In this document: positions 22,506 to 33,782 of the stretch, piece by piece | How positions within the stretch are numbered: the stretch's first letter is position 1 | How the letters are laid out: each line of letters starts with the position of its first letter | Assembly: GCA_022494885.1 (NCBI GenBank) | Contig: JAGVSM010002670.1 | Location: forward strand, 62,001 to 126,000 | Reading direction: 5' to 3' | DNA length: 64,000 nucleotides | Origin: Micrasema longulum | Lineage: Eukaryota; Arthropoda; Insecta; Trichoptera; Brachycentridae | Position numbers and translations under genes: made by a program | Notes under the pieces: generated by a model | Told to the model about the DNA's origin: nothing | The model's database searches: none | What the model saw: only the letters and a program-made list of their open reading frames with translations

Positions 22506-24769
22506 TAAAGTTTTCTATATATCTCTGCATGTTTAAATGGTTTCAATACCCGCATTATATTGAAACTGATTATTTAAATATCAACCAATAAAAAACACTT
22601 GTAGCAAATAAGATATTGACTAAAGAAAGGATACTACTTGTCATTTGAAACCTAAAACAAAGCACTCCTATGTATTGGAAAAGCAGTAAAAATTCATTCA
22701 TAAGTATACTTAGTAAAACGGGTATTGGGGTGTTAAATTCAATAACCTTTTATTTTGTAACTTTATGGGTCATCTCGAAAAATAAAACACTAAGTCTACA
22801 TGAAGGTTTTTGTGAAACATGTAATTTTAGGTTAAAAAGCATTATACGATGTATATGTATATCCGATATTCGGAAAGCGCCAACCCGCGCCAAAATGTCG
22901 ACACCAAAATTTATGATGCTTCCCTACTCCGTGGAGAGTTTTATGACGTTTTGATTATTTCTCTCGTACAAACAACAGTTTGTGAAGTTTAGAATGGCAC
23001 GGCGCAAGCTGCACTGGGCAATACTCGCATAATTGAATAAACCAGAATAAACCCAGAAAGAGTAGAGAGAAGGAAGCATCCCCTAAGGTGTTTCCGTTGC
23101 GTGCATCCCCTTAGTCAGTCAGCTTTTCCTTTCTTATTAAATTTTTCTCCTTTAGTTACATGATTTCACGAGGGAAATTGTTTTAAAATTTATGAAACAT
23201 GTTAATGCATACATTCAGATACACGCTTTTAGTATTTTATTTTCAATGAACATCTTGAGTTGAAAGCAACGTGTTGCAATATGTATTTTACAAATATACC
23301 GTTATAATATATTGGGTGTTAAAATAAATTGCGTCAGTTTTTTTCCAAATGAAGAAAACAAAGAGACACAACGAAAAAAAAAACAATAAATTATTCAATA
23401 ATTCATAGAATATTGCGCTTATAATGTGAAGAGCTTTAGGCGCATTATTCTCTCGATTTGACGCAAACAGATGATGTCAAAAATGATCATTTTTGTCTAC
23501 TTGATTTTTTAATTTTAAGACATGTAATTTAATAAAATAATATAATTTACGTTAAAGCAAACACAATATCGAAAGAAATTTTTCTTTCGAATGACGCATG
23601 ACCTTTAGCACTTTACTTAAAAATGAACCCAACTTATATTTACACCCAATTCTTTAATACAGTATTTTTGTAAATTGCTATATATAGTTATAAAATACGT
23701 ATTGCACCGAATTGCGTTCAACTTAAGATGCTCATTGAAAATGAAACAGTAAAAGCGTGTATTTGTTTGTAAAATAAACATTCAATCATTTCACTTCGAA
23801 AATATGTTTTTTTTAAATTTTATTTTAAAAAATCCTTGAAAGAACTTTGTAATTGCAGAGATACCTAAGTAAATACTTACTTGTTTTGTTTTTATGCTAA
23901 GAGCTGTTAAATGCAAAACCCTGTCAAACTCAATGATTTTCACTACAGTTATACAATTAACAATATGATTTTTTTCACTTTTTAATTAGGACTCATATTA
24001 TTTATTTATTCAATCAGAATACGTCATTTGTAGTAGGTATCTAGATTTTGTCGATTAGATTTATTTTGTGAAAGTATCGTACATGAGCGCACTTCTAGGC
24101 CCATCATTATTGAAAATAGTAACTATTATCTACATTTTTAGTGTTCAAACGATGTTACTTCGTGATACATTAAATTATATAGATATATTATCCATTAATT
24201 TAATATATAATTAATTTAAAAATAAATAAAAATACCACTATGAATTCAGTTGATATTCGGTATTCAATTGAAATGTCAACTGGCCGCATTGTTCTAGTAA
24301 TTAATAGTGCTAAAAACGGCCGCGTGGAGTGCTATATGTCTTGCAATATGACCCACGATAGTATTATGGTCTTATGTCAAAAGTACCATCTCAAAGAAAA
24401 ATAGCCTTTAAGAAATAATGTTTGAAATACTGTTTTCCAAATCAAGAATCTTCAGACAATTTGTGTAATCTGCATGTTTAACATAGGAAAAAAATCGCGC
24501 ACTGGGGGTTAAGACATTCAAAATATAGTAGGGATACTTATTCGTCTGAAAAAATAAGCTGGAATAATCGGCTAGTTTCTTGGCTCACCGAAAACGCTGG
24601 GTTTTATTAATATTAATATTTGTATAAGGATAAAAATACAAATTGTTTAAAATAAATAGTAATTATTTATTTGTTTTTCTGTAAGTAAAGGAACAGTAAA
24701 ACATCATTATGGTTAGTCAAATAAAATGGTAAGCTGCGCATAATCGCTTCTATATACGGTTCGCCCCTG
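22506..24769. other. No gene recognised
   Basis: AT-rich DNA. Around 23075-23125, GCATCCCCT-type words occur twice 40 bases apart. The plus frame at 22670-22954 shows no family resemblance. Confidence 0.4.
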
Positions 24770-24875
24770 TCATCTTACCTTCATGCAACAAAAGTGATCA
24801 AGATACAATGCGATTGGTGAACCAATGCAGTGCCCTATGTGCCATTAGGTGCGGAAAGGAAATAATGATAATTAC
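24770..24875 (+). mobile_element. SINE family A, 3' part
   Basis: Matches the 3' half of family A: CATCTTACCTTCATG, then a TGATCAAGATAC-type word, CCAATGCAGTGCCCTATG and the end GGTGCGGAAAGGAAATAATG. The tRNA-like head is missing (5' truncation). Confidence 0.8.
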
Positions 24876-25896
24876 TTTTTTTTTTTTTTTTAAATTATTT
24901 TCCTTTAGAGTTTTCAATTTAATTTATTTTTTATCTGTTTTTAAATTTAAATTAATAATCTGTTTATATAAAACTTGATAAGTTATTTTTTTCTCTTATA
25001 AAATGAAAATATTTACCCGAATCATGGTTAAATTTTATTTTTATAACTTGTATTTATGGAAGGGGTTCAAGGAATTCCCGACGGCTGTATTCGACTACAA
25101 TAACGTGGATGAATTATCCATCATTATTTATTATCTTTCGCTATGTTGGTTGCTTTTCTTCTAATTCTCGGAACTAATAAATTAACTATGATAAGGCATG
25201 GTAAATCCCTTTGGAGTTAGGATTTGCCTGTTGTAAAAATTTGCTTACGCTAATATTCGTTATTATTTTTTCCACATACGATAATATTCTGCTTTATCGC
25301 AAGTCAGTGGCGGCGTGAAGAGAACGCGGGCGCACACCGCACCGATGTTTACTTTACACAGCCACCCGCGATATTTGAGCCCGCTGCAAAAGAAAACAAA
25401 ACTCGCGACTTGTGCGTAAACAAAGCTTGGCAAATAACATTATCGATAATGAAAACAGCCCCCCGGCTGAGCCCACCCTCCACCTTTTCTAATTATTTTA
25501 ATGGTAATCGCCGGCGAGCGATAACACTCGGCAAACAAAAAGAATGTGTTTTATTTAAAAATGAATACTAAATTGGCTGTGTTTGCCGAAGAAAGAGAGA
25601 TTTGAATAATTGCTCATTGAAACGAACACGCTTTAAAAGTTACAATAACTTATTTGAATTTTCAGTAGACAAAATACTGACTCATTGATGTTGATTTTAG
25701 AGATATTTAAACATCAACATTTACAAAAATGTTTTTTTAAACAAATATTTCAAAGTTTTTGAGGTAAGGTGTTTGAAGTAAAAAAATGTGTGTTTTTTAT
25801 TAAAAAATACGTTGTTCTTGCTACGCAGTGAAAACTTAATTTACATATATTTGCAAAAAAAGTTGAGCAGGTTTTTTTAGTTCCACTGTTAACAAA
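24876..25896. other. AT-rich DNA with a complex block at 25290-25530
   Basis: 25290-25530 is GC-richer and unique in the window. It holds TATCGATA (25441-25448), the insect DRE/DREF core, two GTAAACAAAG/TAAACA forkhead-type words and CGCCGGCGAGCGATAA. This combination fits a conserved enhancer or promoter-proximal element, but no gene start is visible. Confidence 0.3.
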
Positions 25897-26070
25897 ACGG
25901 TGTTTTTACACTAGAATATTTCGTAGTCCCTAGACTGGTACCTCAAACGTAAAACTGATTATCTTACCTTCATGTAACAAAAATGATCAAAATATGCTGC
26001 GATTGGTGCACCCATGCACCCATGCAGTACCCTGTGCACTATTAGGAGCGGAAAAGGAAAAATGAACATG
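25897..26070 (+). mobile_element. SINE family A, headless copy
   Basis: Body words shared with the copies at 39095-39522: ACACTAGAATATTTCGTAG, CCCTAGACTGGTACCT, CTTACCTTCATGTAACAAAA and TGCAGTACCCTGTGC. CACCCATGCACCCATGCAG shows a small internal duplication. The tRNA-like head is lacking. Confidence 0.85.
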
Positions 26071-26729
26071 TTAACAAATTTGACTTTTTTTTTATCGGAG
26101 ATTTTCCTCGCAATTTAGGATACAAAGAAAATATACTGTATTAACAAATAAACACATAAAACATTATTAATTTGATAGATAACTCTCTAATTAGGTAAAA
26201 ACGTGTTATAGGATAATCAGAGAAGAATCTTTTATTATTCCCATTGATAGATAGACATCGCTGACTGACGAATATTTGTCGATGGCCATTAGCAGATTTT
26301 TGCCTATGGCTAATTTTCGTTTAATTGGACCCACGCCGGTCTATGAACGGCTTTACGCTGCATTTGGTTACATCTGGCAAAGTAGATCACCATGACGCGA
26401 TGGATTATTGTATCGCGCATAATGGCGCCTATTGGGATTTAATTGTCGAAGTGAATCTGCATCGCCCTGTGATATAGATTAACTTTGGACGGGTTCACGT
26501 TTTACAATTAACAATTCCAGATTTACTACGTCGCATAGTCGACATTTTACATACGATCCGATTCGCATTATAATACGCAGACATACGAGTATATATTTAT
26601 GGAGGTATGTATTCGCACCAATCAAATGCGAATACGATATATCTTCCTTTAATAAATCACTCCATTAGCTTTACGACACTGTCGAAATTGGGGTTATATA
26701 ATAAACGTAATTACAGTATATTATATGAT
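26071..26729. other. Unique DNA, complex block 26260-26560
   Basis: 26260-26560 has high word diversity with ACATCTGGCAAAG (E-box CATCTG), several TAATT cores and ATCGCGCATAATGG. Nothing in it repeats in the window and no frame is long. It is a candidate conserved regulatory block. Confidence 0.25.
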
Positions 26730-27196
26730 CTCGTAATAGCCTTCCCTGTACTGTACATAAAAGACAACAGCATGTTAGACTAATTATGTCTAACTAAAAT
26801 TAGCAAAGTTCTCGTTTTGTTGTCCCGTTTTCCGCACCTCAAAACCGGAGCGATTTTGTTGTTTTCTTTTAAAAGAGTGGCATAATCTTATTTCCGGTTT
26901 TGTTGTTTTTTGCCTTTTCTGGGTTTTCAAAAATAGGTATATATATAATACAGTATGTAAAACTGGGAGCTTTGATGAGTTTTCGGATGGTTCTAATTCC
27001 CATAGTAACATCTTTTAAAAAAAAATTGAACTCGCAAATAATGAATAGGTATCTATAGTGTGTAAAAAATACATTGCTCTAGTGTTAAAATCCGGGGAGA
27101 AAATACGAAAAACCGTCTGTGTGAAGAAAGGCGAAACCGCGTTTCCTCTGAATCGGTAACAGCTAGATGTACAAGATCAGTCATAATCAGATTATC
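26730..27196 (+). repeat. 0.48-kb repeat J, copy 1
   Basis: Co-linear with 44698-45188 from CCTTCCCTGTACTGTACA at the start to TAGATGTACAAGATCAGT and AGATTATC at the end. The best conserved part is TTGTCCCGTTTTCCGCACCT and the stretch around GTGTGAAGAAAGGCGAAACC. The copies are in direct orientation, 18 kb apart and considerably diverged. No protein or inverted ends are seen, so the class is unknown. Confidence 0.8.
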
Positions 27197-27202
27197 TTCT
27201 TG

Positions 27203-27243
27203 CTTGGTAGGCAAACGCGCTGACCGTTACACAACGAGGCCGA
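27203..27243 (-). repeat. tRNA-like SINE head fragment (family A)
   Basis: The minus strand reads CCTCGTTGTGTAACGGTCAG then CGCGTTTGCCTACC, the A-box half of family A. It touches the 3' end of repeat J copy 1. Copy 2 of repeat J is also followed directly by a family A-like head. Confidence 0.6.
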
Positions 27244-27692
27244 CAAATTTTATTTACATTTAATTTACTAGATTCAAAAAAGGAGTAAAGATTTTATGCT
27301 TTTATCCATTTTAGTAGTAACCGGCTACTCATTAGTAACATTACTTATTTCCGTAGTATATATATATATTTTTATTTTAAATTCAATACGTTTTTTTTAT
27401 ACCTGTTCTATAATAATAATCATAGTGCGATATATTAAGCCATTATGTTTTCAACAATACTTATTTTAACACATTTTTAATTATTTTCAAATTTGTAACT
27501 ACATCCATGATCTATCGATATTAATTAATACACCATTATACCGCTAAATAAATTTATTATTGAATTTGAAGGTAACAAAAATTTTATTTTTGCTTTATCT
27601 CATTTATAATACTTCAAGCCACGAGGAACATTATTTTGCCACGAAAACACAAGCTCAAATCAGAAAACATCTTATTTTCTTATAAAATTTAA
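27244..27692. other. No feature recognised
   Basis: AT-rich DNA without identifiable content. Confidence 0.4.
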
Positions 27693-27852
27693 TCGGGTTG
27701 TGGTCCTGTGGCTAGTGTCTCGGACTCACGGACTAAAGTTCCGTGGCTCGAATCCCACTTTACCTCAACTTGATTCCACTTGTTAAAAATGGCCGTAAAA
27801 ATTAAATATTTGGGTAAATCTTAAGAACTTCAATATTTCTTTCTAAAAAAAA
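27693..27852 (+). mobile_element. SINE family D, copy 3
   Basis: Head CGGGTTGTGGTCCTGTGGCT, then GTGTCTCGGACTCACGGAC, B-box-like GGCTCGAATCC (one change from consensus), CAACTTGATTCC and the end GAACTTCAATATTTCTTTCT followed by an A-run. It is slightly shorter than copies 2 and 4 because part of the middle of the body is missing near 27785. Confidence 0.9.
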
Positions 27853-29882
27853 AAAACTAAAAAAAAATAATCAAACATTTTTTTACTCAGGTAAATTTCA
27901 CTGTCGGATATTATTGTACGCCGATAAAAAAATAATTTATCAAAATATTGACACTTAACACATATATGTGCCTTGCCTTTTCACATACCTGCATTCCATT
28001 TATTTGATTTACATCTAATACAAACAGACGTACAGCTTAAATTATTATAAATAAAATAAAAAAATGCACACACAAAAACAGTAGGGCCTGCCATCTAATA
28101 ATATGTAAGTATTAACTTAGTTTGAACTATATCAATAATAAATATACCATTTGTTAAAATGAAAGAAATATGGATATATATAATTTATATAAAAACACGT
28201 TTTTTTTCCATTTCAAATGAAATAATACTTGTTTTTAAAAAAAAGTGTTATAAAGTTGCTTAGTGAATTTGCAAGCTATTTCAAAACCACCCGTGAGGAT
28301 ATTTCTCACAAATGTGTCACCACATAAATTAGTCGAATTTCATTTGGAACAAACTAAGAACAACGTGTAGAATTAAACCGCAATAAATCTCATGATGCAG
28401 TATTTCTAAAATAGTATAAATCAAGTCACGACATGACTTCAAACGGAGAAATAAATTAATCAAACTTAGTTATTTAAATGCAAAGTAAACCGCAGATTAT
28501 TAAATCATTTGATTCTAAATACATAGATGTATATCGCAACGAAGACGAAGGAAATATTCGTGAATTTAAATAAGGTAAATTAATATTCACCATTCTGCGT
28601 ATGATTGGGCTTCCGAAACTCTACTTGATTCGCAGTTTTTATTCTACTTCGTAACTTTGAATAGATTTGATTGGTTCACCGGTTAGGTATAGTGCTTTTC
28701 GATTATTTGTAACATAATCAGTTTTACATATTCTTCAGATACCAGACCGGACGCGCTAACTACCACATCACAAGACGGGTGCATGTGGTTATTTGAATTT
28801 ATTTTTTATTATTCAACTTTATTAAAATATTTATTTCAAATTAACGGGCTTTTGCCAATTAGTAAATTTAGTGGTTTTAAAAAAAAACATTTTTTTAAAG
28901 ACTTTTAAACTAAGCCAAATTTTTTTTTTCGATTTTTATGTTTCGTATTATCAGCGTTACAAAGTTTTGTGTATCTGAAATAATTCCTCGTGTGACGTTA
29001 GAGGTTCATTTCCGTTTCTCATTTAGTTCTTCCCATTGGTCCAGAAACGGCAAGCAGACCGGAAATCTTCCATAGTTCTCGTATCATAGGTTGATTCATA
29101 TGAACCAGTGACGTCATTCAAAGTAGTAGTTTTCATAATAAAAATAATAAAAAATTTATACATTTTCAAGAAACTTTGCCGTACAATTTAATGCTTTAAT
29201 ATTTACTTTAATTTTTATTTATATAGTTAGGCTAAAGTTCCTCATTGGCTATTTCAACTAACTAAACAATTTATTTAAAGGAGTTATTAATTTTTAGTTT
29301 CAATACGTATTTAAAAAATACATTTAAATATTACTGTTTTGAATAGAACCCGCTTTAATAGGAATCAAAACATGATATAAAGGAGAGAAAAAGAGGAGAA
29401 TTTTATGAAAAAATAGGAAAAACTTTCCTGCATTGAAGAAAATATAAACCACTGCTTACTCAAAATAAGTAAAGTGTAAGTTAACAAACAAATCTAAAAG
29501 AGAAAATCAATATATTTTTTTTAACTTTCGTGCGTAAAAAACCGTCAAAAAATAAAATTTGAAAAAATATAAATGTAGTATTTTTGTAAAAATTTCCACT
29601 GAATATCTAATTAAGACATGCATTTAGTTATTTATTTAAGACAAGATCAACTCTCGTATTACTCATTACTCAAAGTCTCCAATCGTCTTTTTTTTTGAAA
29701 ACTGGACTTAATAATCAATGAGGACGTAAAAACATATTTAATTCATCACTTTATTGATTTGCAAGACACTATGTATTAAATATAAGAAAAATTATATAAT
29801 TTCTTCGGTACCGAGTTAAATACGCTATTTCTTTATTCTGAAATAGTAATATCGTGTAGTACTGTAATGGCAAATCGTCTAC
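27853..29882. other. No gene recognised; one SINE head remnant
   Basis: AT-rich DNA. At 28740-28785 the minus strand reads CTTGTGATGTGGTAGTTAGC then GCGTCCGG, resembling the tRNA-like head of SINE family B. No body is seen. Confidence 0.35.
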
Positions 29883-30062
29883 CTTCGTTGGCGTGAAAAG
29901 GCGTCGCGGCGAGCGGGGAATGGCGGCGGCGGGCGTCGCGTCTGTACTATCGGTTCCAGGGCTCATACCTTGTTCATACAGTAGTGGGGTGAGCGATCCC
30001 GGCTCTAAACTGGGAATTGGGGATGTTGATTCTATGGAGTGAAGTACGCAGTGTATACACAC
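29883..30062 (-). CDS. Candidate host coding exon, 60 codons, phase 0-0
   Basis: On the minus strand, CCGAACCTTTAG precedes position 30062 (a plausible acceptor) and AACGAAG/GTAGAC follows at 29883/29882 (a plausible donor). Between them lie exactly 180 bases, open for 60 codons, GC-rich against the AT-rich surroundings. The predicted peptide is rich in Ser, Pro and Thr: SIESTSPIPSLEPGSLTPLL, then YEQGMSPGTDSTDATPAA and PRSPRRLFTPTK. Such S/P-rich, uncharged stretches are typical of disordered linkers in regulatory proteins. I do not recognise the gene. The splice sites and the reading frame are inferred, and no neighbouring exons were found. Confidence 0.4.
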
Positions 30063-30488
30063 CTAAAGGTTCGGAGCATGGATAGGCGGTAGCGAGGTAC
30101 GATTGCTCTGCGACAAGAGGCCACTGAGGATCGGAGGTAAATCTGAAGCGTCGAACTACAGTATACCAATGATCATTAACTCACACACATAGTTATTGTA
30201 AATATGTTTGTTTATTTACTAAAATATATTTTTTTAATGCTGTGCACCACGAAATAGTGTAACAAGGGATTTTTTTCTAAAAAATTATAGGTACTATTAA
30301 TTAATGCAGGACTTTTTGTGTTATCATTAAAAACACTATTTACACGTTTAAATAATAATTTCATTTATGATTTGCAACATTTATTGACTTGCTTTTTATT
30401 TTGTTTAACTCCATATCATAAAAACATTTAAGTTTGCAAGAGAAAATTCTTGATAAATGTTCGTTGTAATTTATTATAGAAATAAAAG
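30063..30488. other. Possible intron flank of the exon candidate
   Basis: The first 120 bases are of higher complexity and would lie upstream of the acceptor on the minus strand. The rest is AT-rich. 30427-30488 resembles the sequence left of MITE F copy 2 (39714-39755), so the F repeat unit is wider than its inverted repeats. Confidence 0.35.
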
Positions 30489-30722
30489 ACGAGTGATACT
30501 TTAATTCACAGATTTGGAATATCCAGTGGTCTTATTCACTTACCTTATTTTTGAACCAGATACTTACTCTTAGTTGACAAAAATAATTTAATTTTGTTTT
30601 TTTTTCATATTTGTATACATACATTGAATTTCTCAAAAAAGATAAAAGTCTCGAAAATGTCGCGAAAGCGATATAACCGATCACTGAATATTCCAAATCT
30701 GTTGATTAAAGTATCATTTGTC
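30489..30722. mobile_element. MITE family F, copy 1
   Basis: Inverted ends at 30489-30526 and 30682-30720 share GAGTGATACTTTAATTCACA and its complement with a few mismatches. The interior has TGTCGCGAAAGCGATATAAC, which matches copy 2 (39756-39972). There is no coding capacity. This copy is older than copy 2, as its arms have diverged. Confidence 0.85.
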
Positions 30723-32744
30723 TTAATTTTAAAAAAACCGTATTATAATTTTTAAAAAATGATATTAATATATAACACTGATTAGAGTCTACTTAAATTG
30801 TTTTATTTTATTTTTGAACACATAAATGAAAAATTCGGACAATTATTTCACTTTGTTGGCTCATTTTTCTAACAACATTCGCACATAACATTCGTTTTAA
30901 AATGCTCTAACAAGGCGAAATAATTCACCGTATTTTCGTTTTTGTGTTAAAAAATAAAATTAATAATTTGGAGTCAAATAAAATAAGTGTTTTATTTAAT
31001 ATTAAAATTAGTAATATGCACACTAAAAGTGGTGAAAGGATAGTTCAGATTTTTTTTAATTAGCCAAATTGTCAAGTAAAATTATTTAAAAAAAACAGTT
31101 TCATATTAACATTAAACTAATGTTACACTTGAACATATAAAAAAATGTAAGCGTATATTTTGTTGACGTAAAACAACATACATGTAGCCCCATCGTACGC
31201 TGAATTTAATACAAAATAATCCATGACTTAAATGTATTAAAATTAAAAATACCAGAATTGAAAGCACCAATCGGGGTATTTTTTTTTGTTGTTTTGTACA
31301 AATATGTGGGATTCAAGTTGTTGAGGGTTGTGATTCCTACCGCAGTTGGAGATTGACAGAAAAAACGAGGTTGGCGTTCAATGCGCATTTATTACATGGC
31401 ACATACACAATGAATTGAATTATGTCGAGCTAGTATTACGGCGATGATGCGTTGAACTAACAAGGCCACGTTTTGTGGTATCTTTATAGTCCGAGCTCAT
31501 TTTTTATTCATGTCTCCATGGTGGGAACAAAGTTAATGTGCTCCAGAACGTTACTCTTGTATAGACATATGTCTTATATGCAATACTATTGGTCTTGCAG
31601 AATGTAATGTATTGTATTTAATGGAAAACGCTGAGTTTCTTCTTGCAGTCGTTACTCTATGTTTACAGTTACATCATTTAGCACATTTGTGTGTTATCGA
31701 TCAATGGACTTTGACCCCCACAAATACACAATGATCTCTTTCTGTGTGCCTGTTTTTATTTTTTACTTTATAAGATTTATAGTCTTCTTTTATAATTAAT
31801 TAAAAATTGCTTCTCTCTAAGACAATACTATAACCTACTATTTTTTTTATTTACCATATATATGTTTTGGGCCCAATATTTTTTCTTTGCGCCTGAGTAT
31901 TTTTATTGAGTGGAAATCTTTTTACGTGATAACATAAAAGACTTGTTTGTAAGGCACTTGGAGTCGTTCATTATATAGACATAAAGAGAAAACTATTTCG
32001 CGTAGAGCCATTTACGCCTGTAACTGCTCAGCCCCTTTATCCTAATCCTAGAAGTTGTTTTATCGAATTCCCGCTGTCATAAATTTATTACTTTTACGAG
32101 CATACGGGATGACGGCCATAAAGAGATAATTTATAGCCGCGTAGCCTCCCTGATCCGCGCATCTAGAGAAATATAACCGCTGCATTCGGCAAACACAAAA
32201 ACTAAGCCGCTCCGCATACACAAAAAGAGGCAATATCGAATCACTGAAAGCACAAAGCTCCCGCAGAGCTTTACCTTGCCCGCAGTACTTTACAGATTTC
32301 GAGTGAACTGGAATTTTTTGCTTTGATTATTTTTGATGCGGTTAATTTAAGCTTGTTTTGTACGTAAATTTATAATGCGGTCTGCAAGTAAATTTCGCCA
32401 ATATTTCAGGTCTTAGAAATCCTTTTATGTTTTAAATGCTATTCAAAAACAAAAAAAGTGAAAGTAATTTAAAATACAATTTATAGGGCACAATTATTGC
32501 TCAAAACTTTAAAAAACACATTTTTTGAGAGTTTTTGGTTTAAAGGTTGTTGAAAAATTAATTTTAATAGTTTTATTGTTTTTTAAATAATTTAAACAGA
32601 ATTGCAGAAAAACGCTTAAAAAACAAAAAAGTTTACTTCCACGATTTTTCTTCGAGTTCAGTGATTTTATACAAGTATAAAATTTGAACAATCTCAAAAT
32701 ATTTGTGTGGTTTAATTTGTTTCATATGATACAAGAATACAATC
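30723..32744. other. Unassigned DNA with a complex block at 31985-32300
   Basis: No gene is recognised. The minus frame 31206-31388 is protein-like in composition but not assignable. 31985-32300 is a unique, complex block. It holds GGCCATAAA (32114-32122) facing TTTATAGCC (32130-32138), an 8-of-9 inverted pair of caudal/Abd-B-type TTTAT sites, and TAATCC and TTTATTA words. It is a candidate enhancer. Confidence 0.3.
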
Positions 32745-33584
32745 ATGAAATTCGTAATTTATAATGTGACACTGGAAAAGTACAAAAGACATTTATATAT
32801 AAATATATATTTTTCAAAAGTCTACGATGTATGCAAGAAAAGCGATTTGCTTATGAATGTTGATAAATCGAAAGTGATGGTTTTTGAAAGGGATGAAAAT
32901 ATAACTAAATGTGAGATCAGCGTGAACGGAGATATTCTGAATCAGGTAGAAGAATTTGTGTACCTGGGAAGTATGTTTACTAGGGACGGAAAGGCCGATA
33001 AAGATATTGAAAGGAGGGTGAGTGCTGGGAACAGGGTGAACGGTGCACTAAAATCTACTTTGGCAAACAAATGTTTATCGCAGGAGGCTAAACTAGCAGT
33101 TCACAACGGAGTTCTAGTTCCAACTCTAATGTATAGGAGCGAAGTATGGAATTGGAAAAATAATGATGAAAGTAGGTTGAATGCTGTCGAAATGCGATCC
33201 CTCAGGCGAATGTGTGGTAAAACGATGTATGATAGGTGCACAAATGTCGAGATCCGTGAAGTGTGTAAGGCTGAGACATGCATTATTGACAGAATCAAGA
33301 GGGTGCTGCGTTGGTTTGGACATGTAGAGCGAATGGACAGCGAAAGAACGGCTAAAATGATCTACGATGCAAATGTTGATGGATGCAGAAAACGAGGAAG
33401 ACCGAGAAAGACATGGCACGATCAAGTCCATCAAATACTTGAAGATGGACATGTCAAAAGTAGGAATAATCGGCGTGCGTGCATGAGAAGATGTATGAAT
33501 GTAGAGGAAGCGAGGTCTGTATGCCAAGATAGAGTGTTATGGCGTTCTATCCTCTCTGCCTACCCCTACGGGGAAAAGGCGTGA
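32745..33584 (+). CDS. RTE-like LINE ORF2, C-terminal 240 codons
   Basis: This is the longest open frame in the window (279 codons). Homology starts at about residue 28, so the true 5' junction is near 32820 and the first codons are probably flanking DNA. It covers the end of the reverse transcriptase and the C-terminal region: LLMNVDKSKVMVFERDEN (motif D/E region), EEFVYLGSMFTRDGK, LVPTLMYRSEVW, then RSLRRMCGKTMYDR, LRWFGHVERMDSER, RKRGRPRKTWHDQ, MNVEEARSVCQDRVLWRS and the end SAYPYGEKA. The catalytic YADD and the endonuclease lie upstream and are missing, so the copy is dead through 5' truncation. The absence of any stop indicates recent insertion. A (TTG)n tail follows. Confidence 0.9.
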   Translation: MKFVIYNVTLEKYKRHLYINIYFSKVYDVCKKSDLLMNVDKSKVMVFERDENITKCEISVNGDILNQVEEFVYLGSMFTRDGKADKDIERRVSAGNRVNGALKSTLANKCLSQEAKLAVHNGVLVPTLMYRSEVWNWKNNDESRLNAVEMRSLRRMCGKTMYDRCTNVEIREVCKAETCIIDRIKRVLRWFGHVERMDSERTAKMIYDANVDGCRKRGRPRKTWHDQVHQILEDGHVKSRNNRRACMRRCMNVEEARSVCQDRVLWRSILSAYPYGEKA

Positions 33585-33587
33585 TGG

Positions 33588-33612
33588 TTTGTTGTTGTTA
33601 TTGTTGTTGTTA
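33588..33612 (+). repeat. (TTG)n microsatellite tail of the LINE
   Basis: Starts five bases after the TGA stop. The related copy at 19600-20072 has (TAG)n at the same place, so tail sequence varies between copies of one family. Confidence 0.85.
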
Positions 33613-33739
33613 TATATTTGTTGAATATGGCTAGGACTTAATAAATATTCAAATAAAATAAATACAATAATATTTTTTCTTCTCTTTTGCTGTCTAGATT
33701 TGTTGTTAACTTTACGATCTTGAAGAAACACAAAATCTC

Positions 33740-33782
33740 ATAATGCAATGCCCTTTGCACGATTAGGGCTTAGAAAAAATGT
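33740..33782 (+). repeat. SINE family A 3' end remnant
   Basis: TAATGCAATGCCCTTTGCAC then GATTAGGGCTTAGAAAAA resembles the family end (CCAATGCAGTGCCCTATG ... CATTAGGTGCGGAAAGG) with changes. Confidence 0.4.

Noticed and set aside
33126..33527. A 133-codon minus frame
   Set aside because: It lies antisense to the well-recognised LINE frame 32745-33584 and has no resemblance of its own.
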